This document shows, in pieces, positions 11,111 to 18,606 of a DNA stretch of 18,606 nt. A program made the translations under genes and the position numbers. A model generated the notes under the pieces. It worked only from the letters and a program-made list of their open reading frames with translations, was not told the DNA's origin and ran no database searches. Source of the stretch: Larix sibirica (Eukaryota > Streptophyta > Pinopsida > Pinales > Pinaceae); contig NWUY0300054993.1 in NCBI GenBank assembly GCA_004151065.3, positions 1 through 18,606 on the forward strand, written 5' to 3'. Within the stretch, counting starts at the first letter, position 1, and every line of letters starts with the position of its first letter.

Positions 11111-11270
11111 TAGCTAGTGTAAAGAAGAAAATCAACATTGCTAAAATAAGAACAAACTCTCATGAGCTCCATAGTGNGAATATCCAAAGTGTCTCCCTAT
11201 TTTAGCTAGGCTAAAGAACAAAAATCATCATTTTAAAATAAAGAACAAACTCTCATAAGCTCCACAGTGA
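11111..11270 (+). repeat. duplicated ~66-bp segment in the second LINE, with an ambiguous base
   Basis: About 66 bases from TAGCTAGTGTAAAGAAGAAA (11111-11176) recur in diverged form from TAGCTAGGCTAAAGAACAAA (11203-11270). Both end in ACAAACTCTCAT(G/A)AGCTCCA(T/C)AGTG. The single N of the window (11177) lies exactly at the end of the first copy. The family needs only one copy here (KIRTNSHELHSE-type residues), so one is extra. Confidence 0.75.
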
Positions 11271-11584
11271 AACATGCATTGGACAATTCCTAAAACCTCG
11301 TGGGGGACAAAAGAATTTATGGTTGAAGATGAAAAATACTTCCTAAGAATGAGAATGTTGCACATTCACCTACATTAAATCACAATTTCAAAACATTGAT
11401 TACAATATAAACTTTTCTGCACTTTTAACTAATCAAAATATAACGATTTAATAATCTTTACCTTAAAACTTCTTGTGAAAATAAATAAATTTTTAAAATA
11501 AATTAAGAAATTCCTTACTTTTTTAATATCCGATAAAACAAATTTAGGTCAATAACTATCATCATCATTTACAAAAAAAAAAAA

Positions 11585-12340
11585 TCATTTTTTTCTCGGA
11601 AAAAAACCATACTTTATATATTAAATAGTGATAAACCACATTGTACAGAGATCCATCGGATCTTTTAAGCATCTACAAATGAAACCAAAAACTGGATTTT
11701 GTTTGCCAACAACACATTCCAAAACTTTAACTAAGACTGTAACCATCTAAAAACCAAAATATCTTTCCATTCTAAAAAAAAAAAAAAAACTTGTAGGAGT
11801 TTACTCTCAAAGCATTTATGCTAAAACATAGAAAAGAGTGATAAAAACGGTTTGTTTTAACCCATATGTGGATCGAGATAAAAAAACTATCATGACATCA
11901 CTAACCGACTCCCATCTTTGCTAGGTTCCACCCCTCATCTGCAAGCTGATCTTCGACAGTTGATCTACCTGGGAGTTTCTTTCTCTATAAACATGTTCAT
12001 ATCTTATGTCTTGGAAAAGACCCTCCATCCTGCTTATCACTTCAAAGATGGGAATTAGGTGGATATTATTTGTATGTCTCTTCATCTTGAACCAGTCAAT
12101 CATTAGCTTGGCATCCCCAAACACTTGTAATTGTTGAACTCCTTTCGAATAAGCCAAGGAAAAAGCCAGCTTGAGTGCCATCGGATTTGATATGTTATTA
12201 GAACTTGCCCCCACACTTGCTGCATACTTTATCTAATGTTGATTAGATAGATAGATAATGTCTCCAGCTCCCTCCACTGTCGAAATACCCTGAGAGGCCC
12301 CATCAAAGTATAGTCAAAGGAAGGGTTTATCTTGCTTTTT
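11585..12340 (-). mobile_element. 5'-truncated L1-like LINE fragment (RNase H and 3' UTR)
   Basis: On the minus strand an RNase H domain (12330-11921) is followed by about 330 bases of non-coding sequence that ends in a T-rich segment. That segment reads, on the minus strand, TTTAATATATAAAGTATGG followed by TTTTTTTCCGAGAAAAAAATG. This resembles the 3' end of the upstream L1 (TTTATTAATGG...CATGGAAAATAA). No RT or endonuclease is present, consistent with incomplete reverse transcription. A 16-base A-run lies at 11774-11789 within the putative 3' UTR. Confidence 0.6.
11921..12320 (-). pseudogene. RNase H domain of L1-like fragment
   Basis: The frame is open for 97 codons (12214-11921) and extends upstream in the same phase, through one TAG, to YFDGASQG with the first catalytic Asp at 12302-12304. 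Further motifs are ASSNNISNPMALKLAFSLAY (the SNN.AEL motif, with Glu replaced by Asn), LQVFGDAKLMIDW (Asp kept), and HVYRERNSQVDQLSKISL (final Asp kept). This matches the RNase H domain of plant L1 elements and RVT_3-type domains. It is related to, but clearly diverged from, the copy at 5991-6345. Confidence 0.8.
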
Positions 12341-14329
12341 TGTGCTTGTCCTCTTGGGGGAAGTGGCTAAGAATAGCCCAAACTTACGAAACACAAACAC
12401 ATACAACAGGAGGAATAAACACTTCTTCGAAGATAGCTTTGTTTATAAAATAATATCATATCACATTTAAAAATATTTTTTATGTCCCTGACGGGGGACA
12501 TGTAGCATTTGCAGAGGTGGATTAATGTAGGAGGTCATTTTTAATTTTTGTATTTGGCCAAGGCTAGGATATAGTCAGAACGTTATTTTATTTGCAATTT
12601 TTGAAAATTTCTTATTTAATTGACGTTTCATTGGTTGTGTACAGGTGACGTAGGCTTGGGTTTTTGCTCCCCAGGCCCCGACGACGAGCTGGTGTTAACA
12701 TCTGCGGGGTGTTGGTATAGTCTTCATACAATAGGGTTATTGTCATTCACATTCCTTGAAAGCGACGTGCTTGAAGAATAATACAGGGGTTATTGCCTAT
12801 GGTGTGTGTGGAGGGCGGTTAATAGAGGGAGAGGAGTGGTGGTCGAGGCTGAATCAATAGACATACAATGCATATTTATTGTTGTTTTATTGATGTTTTC
12901 ATGTGGATTTGCGTTGGGATTTTGCTTAGTTTGGCTCATTTAGGTTCGAAGTGTTAATTGTTCTTGGGCCGATGTTAATGGCCTTCGAGGGGTGAACTTT
13001 AGAGGGAGGGCTTGGGACATTTTCTGGGCCTGATACGGTGGTAGGGAAGCTCATGTTTGTTTCTTGGTGTGGTGTTTGTGTGCCCAGGTGGTCTCACGTT
13101 CATTATCGCTGGTGGTTTGTGAATTTTTAGTCTATTGTGGGTGTCGTCGTGTTTGTGGCTTTGGTGGTTGTTGCTGCAAAGAAGGGGGTTGTTGAGTTCT
13201 CGTCGAGTGGTGTTGTGCAGGGGTACTGTCATTTTTTCCTCTTGGTCGATTGTTCTTGCGAGGGATAGTGTGTTGTGGATTTTGTGGTCTTCTAGCGGTG
13301 CTCATTTATGAGCTATTCCCTCTAGTTCGACTGTTGTTGAATGTTAAATATTTTTTAGTCTCTTCTGATTCAATGTTGTGATTTAATGTTTGGTAAACCC
13401 CCCTTCCCACCATCGTTTGATTGATTGTCTATTTTTATAGAATGGTTGTGCGTTGATGATTCTGTTGGTGAACTTTACCCAAAAGATAGGGATTGGAGTT
13501 AGCATTCAAGTTGCAGGGAGTCCTAGGTAAGTTTTTAAGGTCAAACCGGAAGTCCATTCCTCTAGAGACAATGCAGATACTGTATATTGGGCATGGAATA
13601 ATGAATAATTGAATTTATATAATAGGCAGGATATGTATATCTTTTTTGTTTCAGAAATGTAAATCACATCGAAATACTAGTGATATAAATCCAAATCAGA
13701 GGTTGGTTAAAAAATTGTTCGACATTAATGCTACTAAATCAAATCAATTGACATTAGGTACTGGAGATGATTAGCCTGCTAGCTAATAACATAGTACCAC
13801 AAAATAACTTAGAAAAATAATTTTGTTAAAGTTATGCTCCCATATGCCAATTGTGTTTTCGACATTCTTGGAAAATTAACGTAAAAGATGACGATCAAAG
13901 TATAACATGGCTCATTTGAATGGAGTGGTGGTTTTAATCAATTTCAGTTGAGTAGTTTGTTACATGTTCCTTATTAAGCAAAGTGGCTTGCATTGAGAAT
14001 AGATAGCTATTTGTCAAATGTGTGAGATGTTGTGAGATGTTTTAAGACTCTTGAATCATCGATGCTAGAGTTCTCTGCTGGGGAAAGCAATAGCCATTCA
14101 AAGCCACTTCCTTTGCAAAAATGATAAACTTCACATTCTTTTAGTGTTGTATGCACTAAATATATTATTCATGGAATTCTAAAACTAACTTCCAAGTTAA
14201 CTCTACCTTGGTGCAAGTGCCAAATTCGTTATCCGGACTCCATTTTATGCACAAACGAACAAACTTAGGATAAAGGATGTGAAAATACATTTAAAAATAT
14301 TGAATTAATAATAAGCGCACTCCTCCCGA
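12341..14329. other. gene-free region upstream of the RRG-like gene
   Basis: No convincing coding region. It contains a short hairpin at 12482-12499 and a G/T-rich tract at about 12640-13480 whose complement gives His/Pro/Thr-rich frames that look like composition artefacts. The 13490-14300 part is ordinary AT-rich DNA and would include the promoter region of the downstream gene. A 10-bp doublet, TGTGAGATGT, occurs near 14021-14042. Confidence 0.5.
12482..12499. repeat. short inverted repeat, TGTCCC/GGGACA
   Basis: TGTCCC and GGGACA flank a six-base TGACGG, giving a perfect 6-bp stem. TG...CA-bounded ends with such palindromes occur at LTR termini of plant retrotransposons, so this might be the start of an eroded LTR. 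No partner end, primer-binding site or target duplication was found. Confidence 0.45.
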
Positions 14330-14335
14330 TATAAT
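14330..14335 (+). promoter_or_regulatory. possible TATA-like element of RRG-like gene
   Basis: TATAAT lies about 140 bases upstream of the start codon, at the edge between AT-rich upstream DNA and a purine- and GC-richer leader. It is the nearest TATA-like sequence, but several others occur further up. Transcription start is unknown. Confidence 0.25.
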
Positions 14336-14432
14336 TTAGAAGTTTTGTCCGGTGGGAGGGAAAGGGAAAGAGCCGCCTAGTAGTTAAAAGCAGGGAACAT
14401 ATTTGCAGAGAGCCGATTGCGCAGAAGAGTAT

Positions 14433-14573
14433 ATGCGGCGGAGAAGGCGAGCATTGCGAACAAAAAGCCATGCTTGCTTACTCTGCAAGAGCCGGACTCA
14501 GGCCGACGCTTGGCGCCTTTTGTCCCACGCGCCTGGTCTCATGCCACGGGACCAAAGGGTTCAAGCGCTTTAA
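14433..14573 (+). other. upstream ORF overlapping the RRG-like start codon
   Basis: ATG at 14433 opens a 46-codon frame (starting MRRRRALRTK, ending at TAA 14571) that overlaps the main start at 14470 in another frame. If transcription begins upstream of 14433, ribosomes would meet this ATG first, which would lower translation of the main frame. The peptide is not recognised and may have no function. Confidence 0.35.
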
Positions 14574-14858
14574 ATTCTTCACCACCGTCAGCAGCATTGG
14601 TTCGGTTCATGTCCGCGACAAAGGGCTCCCCAGATGCTATTCCCTGCGCTGGGGAAATTATAGTGCCTGCCGTGCAAAGTTGCGGCCCGGCCGTGTCAGA
14701 TTCTCGTCTTCGTTTGCGGCCATGGATGAGGTCGACTCGAACGATTCAGCGGGAGAGAAAAAAATGGCCGTTGAGGTGATCCGCGAGTCCGTAACTGGAG
14801 TCCAGCATGAAGAACACACTAAATATATTCCTGTCAAGGCCTTCTTCTTGTCCACCAG
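14470..14858 (+). CDS. RRG-like: exon 1 of RETARDED ROOT GROWTH-like (DUF155/RMND1 family) protein, partial gene
   Basis: DUF155 proteins include Arabidopsis RRG and RRL, yeast Rmd1/Rmd8 and human RMND1. The plant members and RMND1 are mitochondrial; RRG supports cell division in the root meristem and RMND1 supports mitochondrial translation. Exon 1 encodes 129 residues plus two bases. Residues 1-77 hold about 16 Arg/Lys and one acidic residue, a typical mitochondrial presequence, with possible cleavage after RVRF (78) before SSSFAAM. Residues 119-129, YIPVKAFFLST, begin the conserved domain. ATG 14470 is the first in-frame ATG; the frame is open upstream to 14335 without another. The donor is CAG|GTCTTT at 14858/14859. 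The family call is from memory of the motif, and RRG and RRL cannot be told apart here. A plastid location is also possible. Confidence 0.8.
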
Positions 14859-14869
14859 GTCTTTCTTTC

Positions 14870-16640
14870 AGTTCTTTAATCACTGCCAATAAGCATCTAC
14901 AATAAGAGACTTAAAAGAGTCCCGGTTCTGATAAATGCGGTTTAAATGACGGCCGCGAGTCCGTTTCTCTGTGAAAAATACGATTTTAAGAAAATTTGCG
15001 GTGAATGATCTTTATCTTTTGGAAAATTTCTGTACCGAAGTACTTCAGTTACTTTTATTAAGCCTCTGCTATAAGATACTGAAAATGCCGCTATCTTGGA
15101 AAATAATAAGAACTATATGAATTAAATTGCAGCCGTTAAGCTTTCACAGTGAAGATGCTATTTAAGCAGTTTTGCAGTGAATCTTCTTTGTTTTTGGAAA
15201 TGTTCTTAAATCCTACCGGTTGTGTTATTGTAGTTAAGCACTTTTATTACTGTTATTGAGCCTCTGTCATAAGACGCTGAAAATGTCCCTATTTTGAAAA
15301 AAAAAGAATTATATTGATCAAGTTACAGGCGTCAAGTGTTTCTATGTAAAGATTGCGATGCTAAGCAGTTTTGCCGTGAATGCGATTTTTTCTTTTGGAA
15401 AATTTCTTAAATTCTACCGGTGAAATTGTTGTAGTTAAGCACTTTTATTACTCTTATTAATTCTTAAGACACTAGAGAGTACCGGCTTTGAAAAAAATGA
15501 TTAAATTTTATTGATTAAGTTACAGACGTTTTAAAATAGATTGATAAAGTCACAGCTGTTAAACGATTCTCCCATAAGATTACCATTTTAAGCAGTTATG
15601 CTGAGAATGCTCATTGCTTTTTGGAAATTTTCTTAAGATCTCCCTGTCAGTTATTGTAGTTAAGCGCTTTTATTATTGCTATTAGGCATCTGCGATAAGA
15701 CGCTGAAACTGTCCTTATCTTGAGAACAAAATGAAAAAATATACTGATCGAGTGAAAGCCGTAAAGTGTTTTTATGTAAAGATTGCTATGTTAAGCAGTT
15801 TTGCTGTGAATGTTCTTTGTTTTCTGGATGTTTTTTTAAAATTCTACCTGTCAAGTTGTTGTAGTTAAGCACTAGTATTACGTTATTAAGCCTCAGTGAT
15901 AAGATACTAAAGAGTCCCTTCCTCAAAAAAATGAAAAAAAAATATATAGACTAAATTACAGTCGTTAATTGTTCCTCACTTAAGATTACCATTTTAAGCA
16001 GTTTTGCTGCGAAATGCTCTTTGCCTTTTGAAAAATTTCTGAAATCTACTTGTCAAGTTATTGTAGATAAGCATTTTTATTAGTCACTAAGCTTCCGTGA
16101 AAACAAAAAATAAATAATATTTATTACATTAAAGTCTTTGAACAATTTATTTTAAGGAAAACCTTGTGGGGAAACCCAAGGAATGCTTCCCTACATCAGT
16201 GGATGCCATCCCTAGTAAACCCATTGGCCTAGACTAACACCCTTAACCCAGGGGAATTCAAACCAGGCACCTGCGGACACAGAACTAGCCAAATTGCCAG
16301 CAACATTGGCAACAACTGATTGAGCTAATAACCCCTTGTGCACCGTCCCTTGAGCATTTATCTGTGATGATTAATATTTAAGCAATAATTTCTGTGAAGG
16401 CTCTGTCTTCTGGAATGTGTCTTAAACCCTGTTAAGCTACTGTAAATAAGCACTGAAGCTATCCCTACTGCTGAGAAAAGAGAAAAATATGCTGATTAAA
16501 ATACAGCCGTTGAGCGTTTCTCTGTGAAGTTTGTATGAAGCAGTTTTGCTGTGAATCTTTTTTGGTTTTTATAAAATTTATTAAATCATTGCTGTTAAAA
16601 CTGTAGCTTAGCATTTTTGCTGTAAATTTGTTTTAGAATT
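14870..16640 (+). repeat. array of about eight diverged ~200-bp tandem repeats filling intron 1
   Basis: The anchor AAGCAGTTTTGCTGTGAATG, or a variant, starts at 14988, 15164, 15363, 15590, 15793, 15996, 16380 and 16538. Spacings are 176, 199, 227, 203, 203, 384 and 158; the 384 falls to about 173 once the SINE is removed. Other landmarks recur in the same order in each unit: TTTTTGGAAATTTCTTAA, then TGTAGTTAAGCACTTTTATTA, AAGCCTCTGTGATAAGACGCTGAAA, GTCCCTATCTTGAAAA, TTGATTAAGTTACAGCCGTTAAG and TTTCTCTGTGAAGAT. The 227 spacing includes a short internal duplication (about 15511-15560), and the last full unit has lost about 35 bases. Copies are substantially diverged, so the array is old. No coding frame runs through it. 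Confidence 0.88.
16151..16349 (-). mobile_element. tRNA-derived SINE inserted in the intron repeat array
   Basis: On the minus strand, TTAGCTCAATCAGTTG (16328-16313) matches the A box and GGTTTGAATTCC (16264-16253) matches the B box of an RNA polymerase III promoter. The 3' part ends in an A-rich tail (CCTTAAAATAA). The flanks TTGAACAATTTAT (16138-16150) and TTGAGCATTTAT (16350-16361) look like a slightly diverged target-site duplication. The insertion splits a repeat unit whose two halves are recognisable on either side. I do not recognise the SINE family. Confidence 0.7.
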
Positions 16641-16678
16641 TGTGTACCGATATATACCTTTATTTGGCAATACTGCAG

Positions 16679-16808
16679 TGTGGATTTGAAGAGCTTGCAG
16701 GTTGAGCATTTCTTCGACATTGTGCCCTCTACGACACGAAATGCAAACTATACCATACTCAAATACAGCACTCCTTTACAGCAGCATACATCTCATGTAG
16801 TTTCAAAC
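16679..16808 (+). CDS. RRG-like: exon 2 of RRG-like (DUF155) protein
   Basis: Follows acceptor TACTGCAG. Joined to exon 1, it restores FFLSTSVDLKSLQ and continues VEHFFDIVPSTTRNANYTIL. From memory, this matches the plant DUF155 signature LSTSIDLK.MQ...NVVPPTSR..NY. The exon ends after Asn 173 (HVVSN) in phase 0 at the strong donor AAC|GTAAGC (16808/16809). The 37-codon stretch has no internal stop. The remaining roughly two thirds of the domain, including the YGS/FQYG segment and the C-terminal membrane segment known in the family, is not found downstream in the window, so exon 3 must lie beyond 18606. Confidence 0.8.
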
Positions 16809-18606
16809 GTAAGCGTTCTGTTTTCCTATCCGTGTGTTCTCATCTATATTAAAAAAATTGTCATTTAAGAGGGGGATTCCATTTCAAGTCTGGTAAGATA
16901 TCAAATTAGATATCCATGGAGTTGATGTATATCTTAGTCAAACATGGCCAATGGCAAATTTAAATTTTTGAAAGTTGCCCAAAAAAAAGTTGATTGTTAA
17001 AGATTATGTTATGAGATTATACTGATGCATTTATAATACCTCACATTAAGCAATCAAGAGAAAGCAGAATTTGAGTTCATATTATTAATTTGTTATAGTG
17101 CTGTTTTTCATTTTTTAATATTTTTTTATTAACTGTATCAGGACATTTACACTATATAGAACGCAATGTTACTAAAATGCCCTAGCTATACCTGTATTGC
17201 TGCTAGTTAATCCACTTATAATCTTTTTGCTTTACTGCCTGTAGCAGAACACAAATATAACTAGCCTTAAGAGTCAAGACAAAACAGGGCCAATGGATCA
17301 ATGGAAAATGGAGAGACCAGCCTATTAATAACAGCAAGGATTCCTTGATTATTCTGCAGAACTGGAGGAAGGGAGGGTTGTGTGCACTAGCGTTCTTTGT
17401 GTTCCTTTGTGTTTTCTTCATCTGTAGTTTTCCTGAACTCCGAGGCATGGGGCATCTCTATTACCCCACTGGACTTACAAGAAAGCCTTTCAAATCGTCC
17501 ATTTGCCCAAATTGTTGTCAGTCTTTTTCTTCATGTCCGCTGAACTTTCTGTTTTCAGCTTCTTCACCCTCAAATGCCGCAAGTCTTCTCAGAAAAACAA
17601 ATCAGTTTTCACCTGATTTAATTGTCTTGGAAACATTTGACGCCTGTGATTTGAGAGGCAGGTCTGGTTTCTGAAGTCTCAGACAGCCTCATTTAAGTGC
17701 TCTCTTGAAACACAGGAAGAGTTATGCATTGAAAGAGCAGTGAAATGAATAAATAAAAAACAGAAAAAACAAATATATGAGAAAAGTAGAGGGAATCTTT
17801 ACTTAAAAGTACCAATTTTCCAAAGTGGCAAATTCTCCAATCTTTTGCATTTCTTATTACTGCTCGATTAGCCAGCCATCTTGTCTGCTTTCTCATTAAG
17901 GGATGGCAGGCTGGCAGCTGATGTGAATGAATTCCAAGGGTTGAAGTATCCCTTTAACCAGATTGTGTGATTTACTGTTTTTTTCGACGGTCAGAATAGA
18001 ATCCCTTGCAAGAAAATTGTGTCTTGATTCAAAAAGAGCTCTAGCCACTTTTGGAGGGCATGCACTTGCACTCAATTGTCTGTATTTGTGTCAAGGACCC
18101 ATTTGTAGATGGACTTGTTAGGTCTAGTGTTTGGACCTTAGGATCAATAGTAAATGTGATGCCACACAATACACCTGGATAATTCCAATAGGCAAGATAT
18201 TCCAAAGCTCTTCTGGCATTAATTAACCTAGGTCTCCTTCTTTGCATTCTAGAATGGATTTCCCAAGTTTTTAATGTTTACTTCTTTAATCTACTCTCTA
18301 TCTTTCTTAGTCCATCTTCATCATGATAAGTTTCGAAATTTCTTACCCCTATCCTAATTATCTCCCTAATCTTTCCTTGTCGCTTTTGTTAAGACCCAAG
18401 TATTCATTTATCTTTAAGATCATTTATTTATGAGCGAGTCTAAGCCCGTATCAAGCATTGCAAATGGAAACTGAGTTAATGAGCGCACCTTTCTACCTCA
18501 TCACTATAATTTTTATGAAGCAATGTTGCATGTGTTAATATTTGGTTGAGCTTTGATCTTTAATTATTTTAGATGCAGAGACTTGAAGCAATGAGACAAT
18601 TCAATC
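16809..18606 (+). other. start of intron 2 of RRG-like gene (continues past the window)
   Basis: After the donor at 16809 no further DUF155-like exon is visible. The frame at 17345-17674 (109 codons, starts ATT, with a hydrophobic N-terminal stretch) has no recognisable homology and no splice-site context that would join it to exon 2 convincingly, so I treat it as chance. An unassigned minus-strand frame near the right edge is listed separately. Confidence 0.5.
18041..18330 (-). pseudogene. unassigned minus-strand coding-like remnant
   Basis: The minus-strand frame 18247-18041 gives RPRLINARRALEYLAYWNYP and PKVQTLDLTSPSTNG. The same phase reads upstream through one TAA as NFETYHDEDGLRKIESRLKK. 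The amino-acid mix looks protein-like, but I recognise no family. A retroelement fragment is most likely; chance cannot be excluded. Confidence 0.25.

Larger units (their letters stand above)
9390..11584 (+). mobile_element. second non-LTR retrotransposon fragment (not the plant L1 type)
   Basis: This reverse transcriptase differs in sequence from the upstream L1. A single frame with scattered stops reads LDPKKFWRKILNHKTK, FAKGKAKDIRGH, then (after shifts) DKNNSSNYRTIIISPLLAKL, FRKAFDIMP, VKQGCSLSPILFGIYINKL and YANGIVLM. It continues to KKLLFETLITPIILYGCEVW, RDWNKDAKSYPKHW and KYYKDVINPNLEDQKY. The NYRTI.ISPLLAKL and YGCEVWG motifs suit RTE- or Jockey-like non-LTR elements more than plant L1, but I cannot fix the clade. 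It appears 5'-truncated, with no endonuclease seen. An A-run at 11573-11584 may be its poly(A) tail. Confidence 0.75.
14859..16678 (+). other. intron 1 of RRG-like gene
   Basis: The intron starts GTCTTTC and ends TACTGCAG. It splits a codon after its second base (AG|T, Ser). Exon 1 (389 nt) plus exon 2 (130 nt) gives 519 nt, exactly 173 codons. The intron consists almost wholly of a ~200-bp tandem repeat array and one SINE, described separately. Confidence 0.8.

Noticed and set aside
11774-11789. Poly(A) tail of a third retrocopy
   Set aside because: A 16-base A-run exists, but no retrocopied sequence or target duplication can be defined next to it. It may simply be part of the minus-strand element's 3' UTR.
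12236-12260. GATA microsatellite
   Set aside because: Only about three repeats of GATA/TAGA, too short to call.
12999-13232. Minus-strand His/Thr/Pro-rich frame
   Set aside because: Its composition follows directly from the G/T-rich + strand; no motif or homology is seen.
14417-14779. 120-codon + strand frame (TTG start) overlapping exon 1
   Set aside because: It is the shadow of the GC-rich exon 1 in another frame, has no family match, and starts at TTG. The 14470 frame carries the presequence and the DUF155 motif.
16253-16328. A functional tRNA gene on the minus strand
   Set aside because: A and B boxes are present but no cloverleaf can be folded and the box spacing is too long. A tRNA-derived SINE explains it better.
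14870-16640. CRISPR-like array
   Set aside because: The units are about 200 bp, diverged along their whole length, with no short identical repeats separated by unique spacers, and they lie in a eukaryotic intron.
17345-17674. 109-codon frame with a hydrophobic N-terminus
   Set aside because: Starts at ATT, shows no domain, and does not join exon 2 through convincing splice sites. The hydrophobic run comes from T-rich DNA.

Overview
This window looks like nuclear DNA of a seed plant. The evidence is an intron-containing gene that starts with an organelle-type presequence and continues into the plant DUF155 (RETARDED ROOT GROWTH, RRG) family, plus several old, heavily mutated non-LTR retrotransposons and a tRNA-derived SINE. 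The low gene density, very decayed transposons and a first intron filled with repeats would suit a large genome such as a conifer's. That last point is inference; nothing here identifies the species.

Layout. Positions 1-180 hold a short unassigned coding-like tail and a possible poly(A) signal. About 185-6640 is one decayed but nearly complete plant L1-type LINE on the + strand. In order it carries an ORF1 with a CCHC zinc knuckle, an AP-type endonuclease, a reverse transcriptase, a zf-RVT-type zinc-binding region and a terminal RNase H domain, all broken by frameshifts and stops. From 6640 to 9390 there is AT-rich non-genic DNA with a 31-bp triplicated repeat and an unassigned minus-strand reading frame. 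From about 9390 to 11584 lies a second, different non-LTR retrotransposon (+ strand) whose catalytic YADD motif has become YANG. It meets, tail to tail, a 5'-truncated L1-like fragment on the minus strand (about 11585-12340) that keeps an RNase H domain. From 12340 to 14330 there is gene-free sequence with a hairpin and a G/T-rich tract.

The only host gene recognised starts at 14470. Exon 1 (14470-14858) encodes an arginine-rich presequence and the start of the DUF155 conserved region. Exon 2 (16679-16808) continues it in the correct phase across a junction that restores LSTSVDLKSLQ. The rest of the gene lies beyond the window, so 16809-18606 should be intron 2.

The most striking structure is intron 1. 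Nearly all of its 1,820 bases are about eight diverged tandem copies of a roughly 200-bp unit, interrupted by a SINE with a probable target-site duplication. Most units carry a splice-acceptor-like TACAG/TGCAG at the same place. This array is the best candidate for something not previously described.
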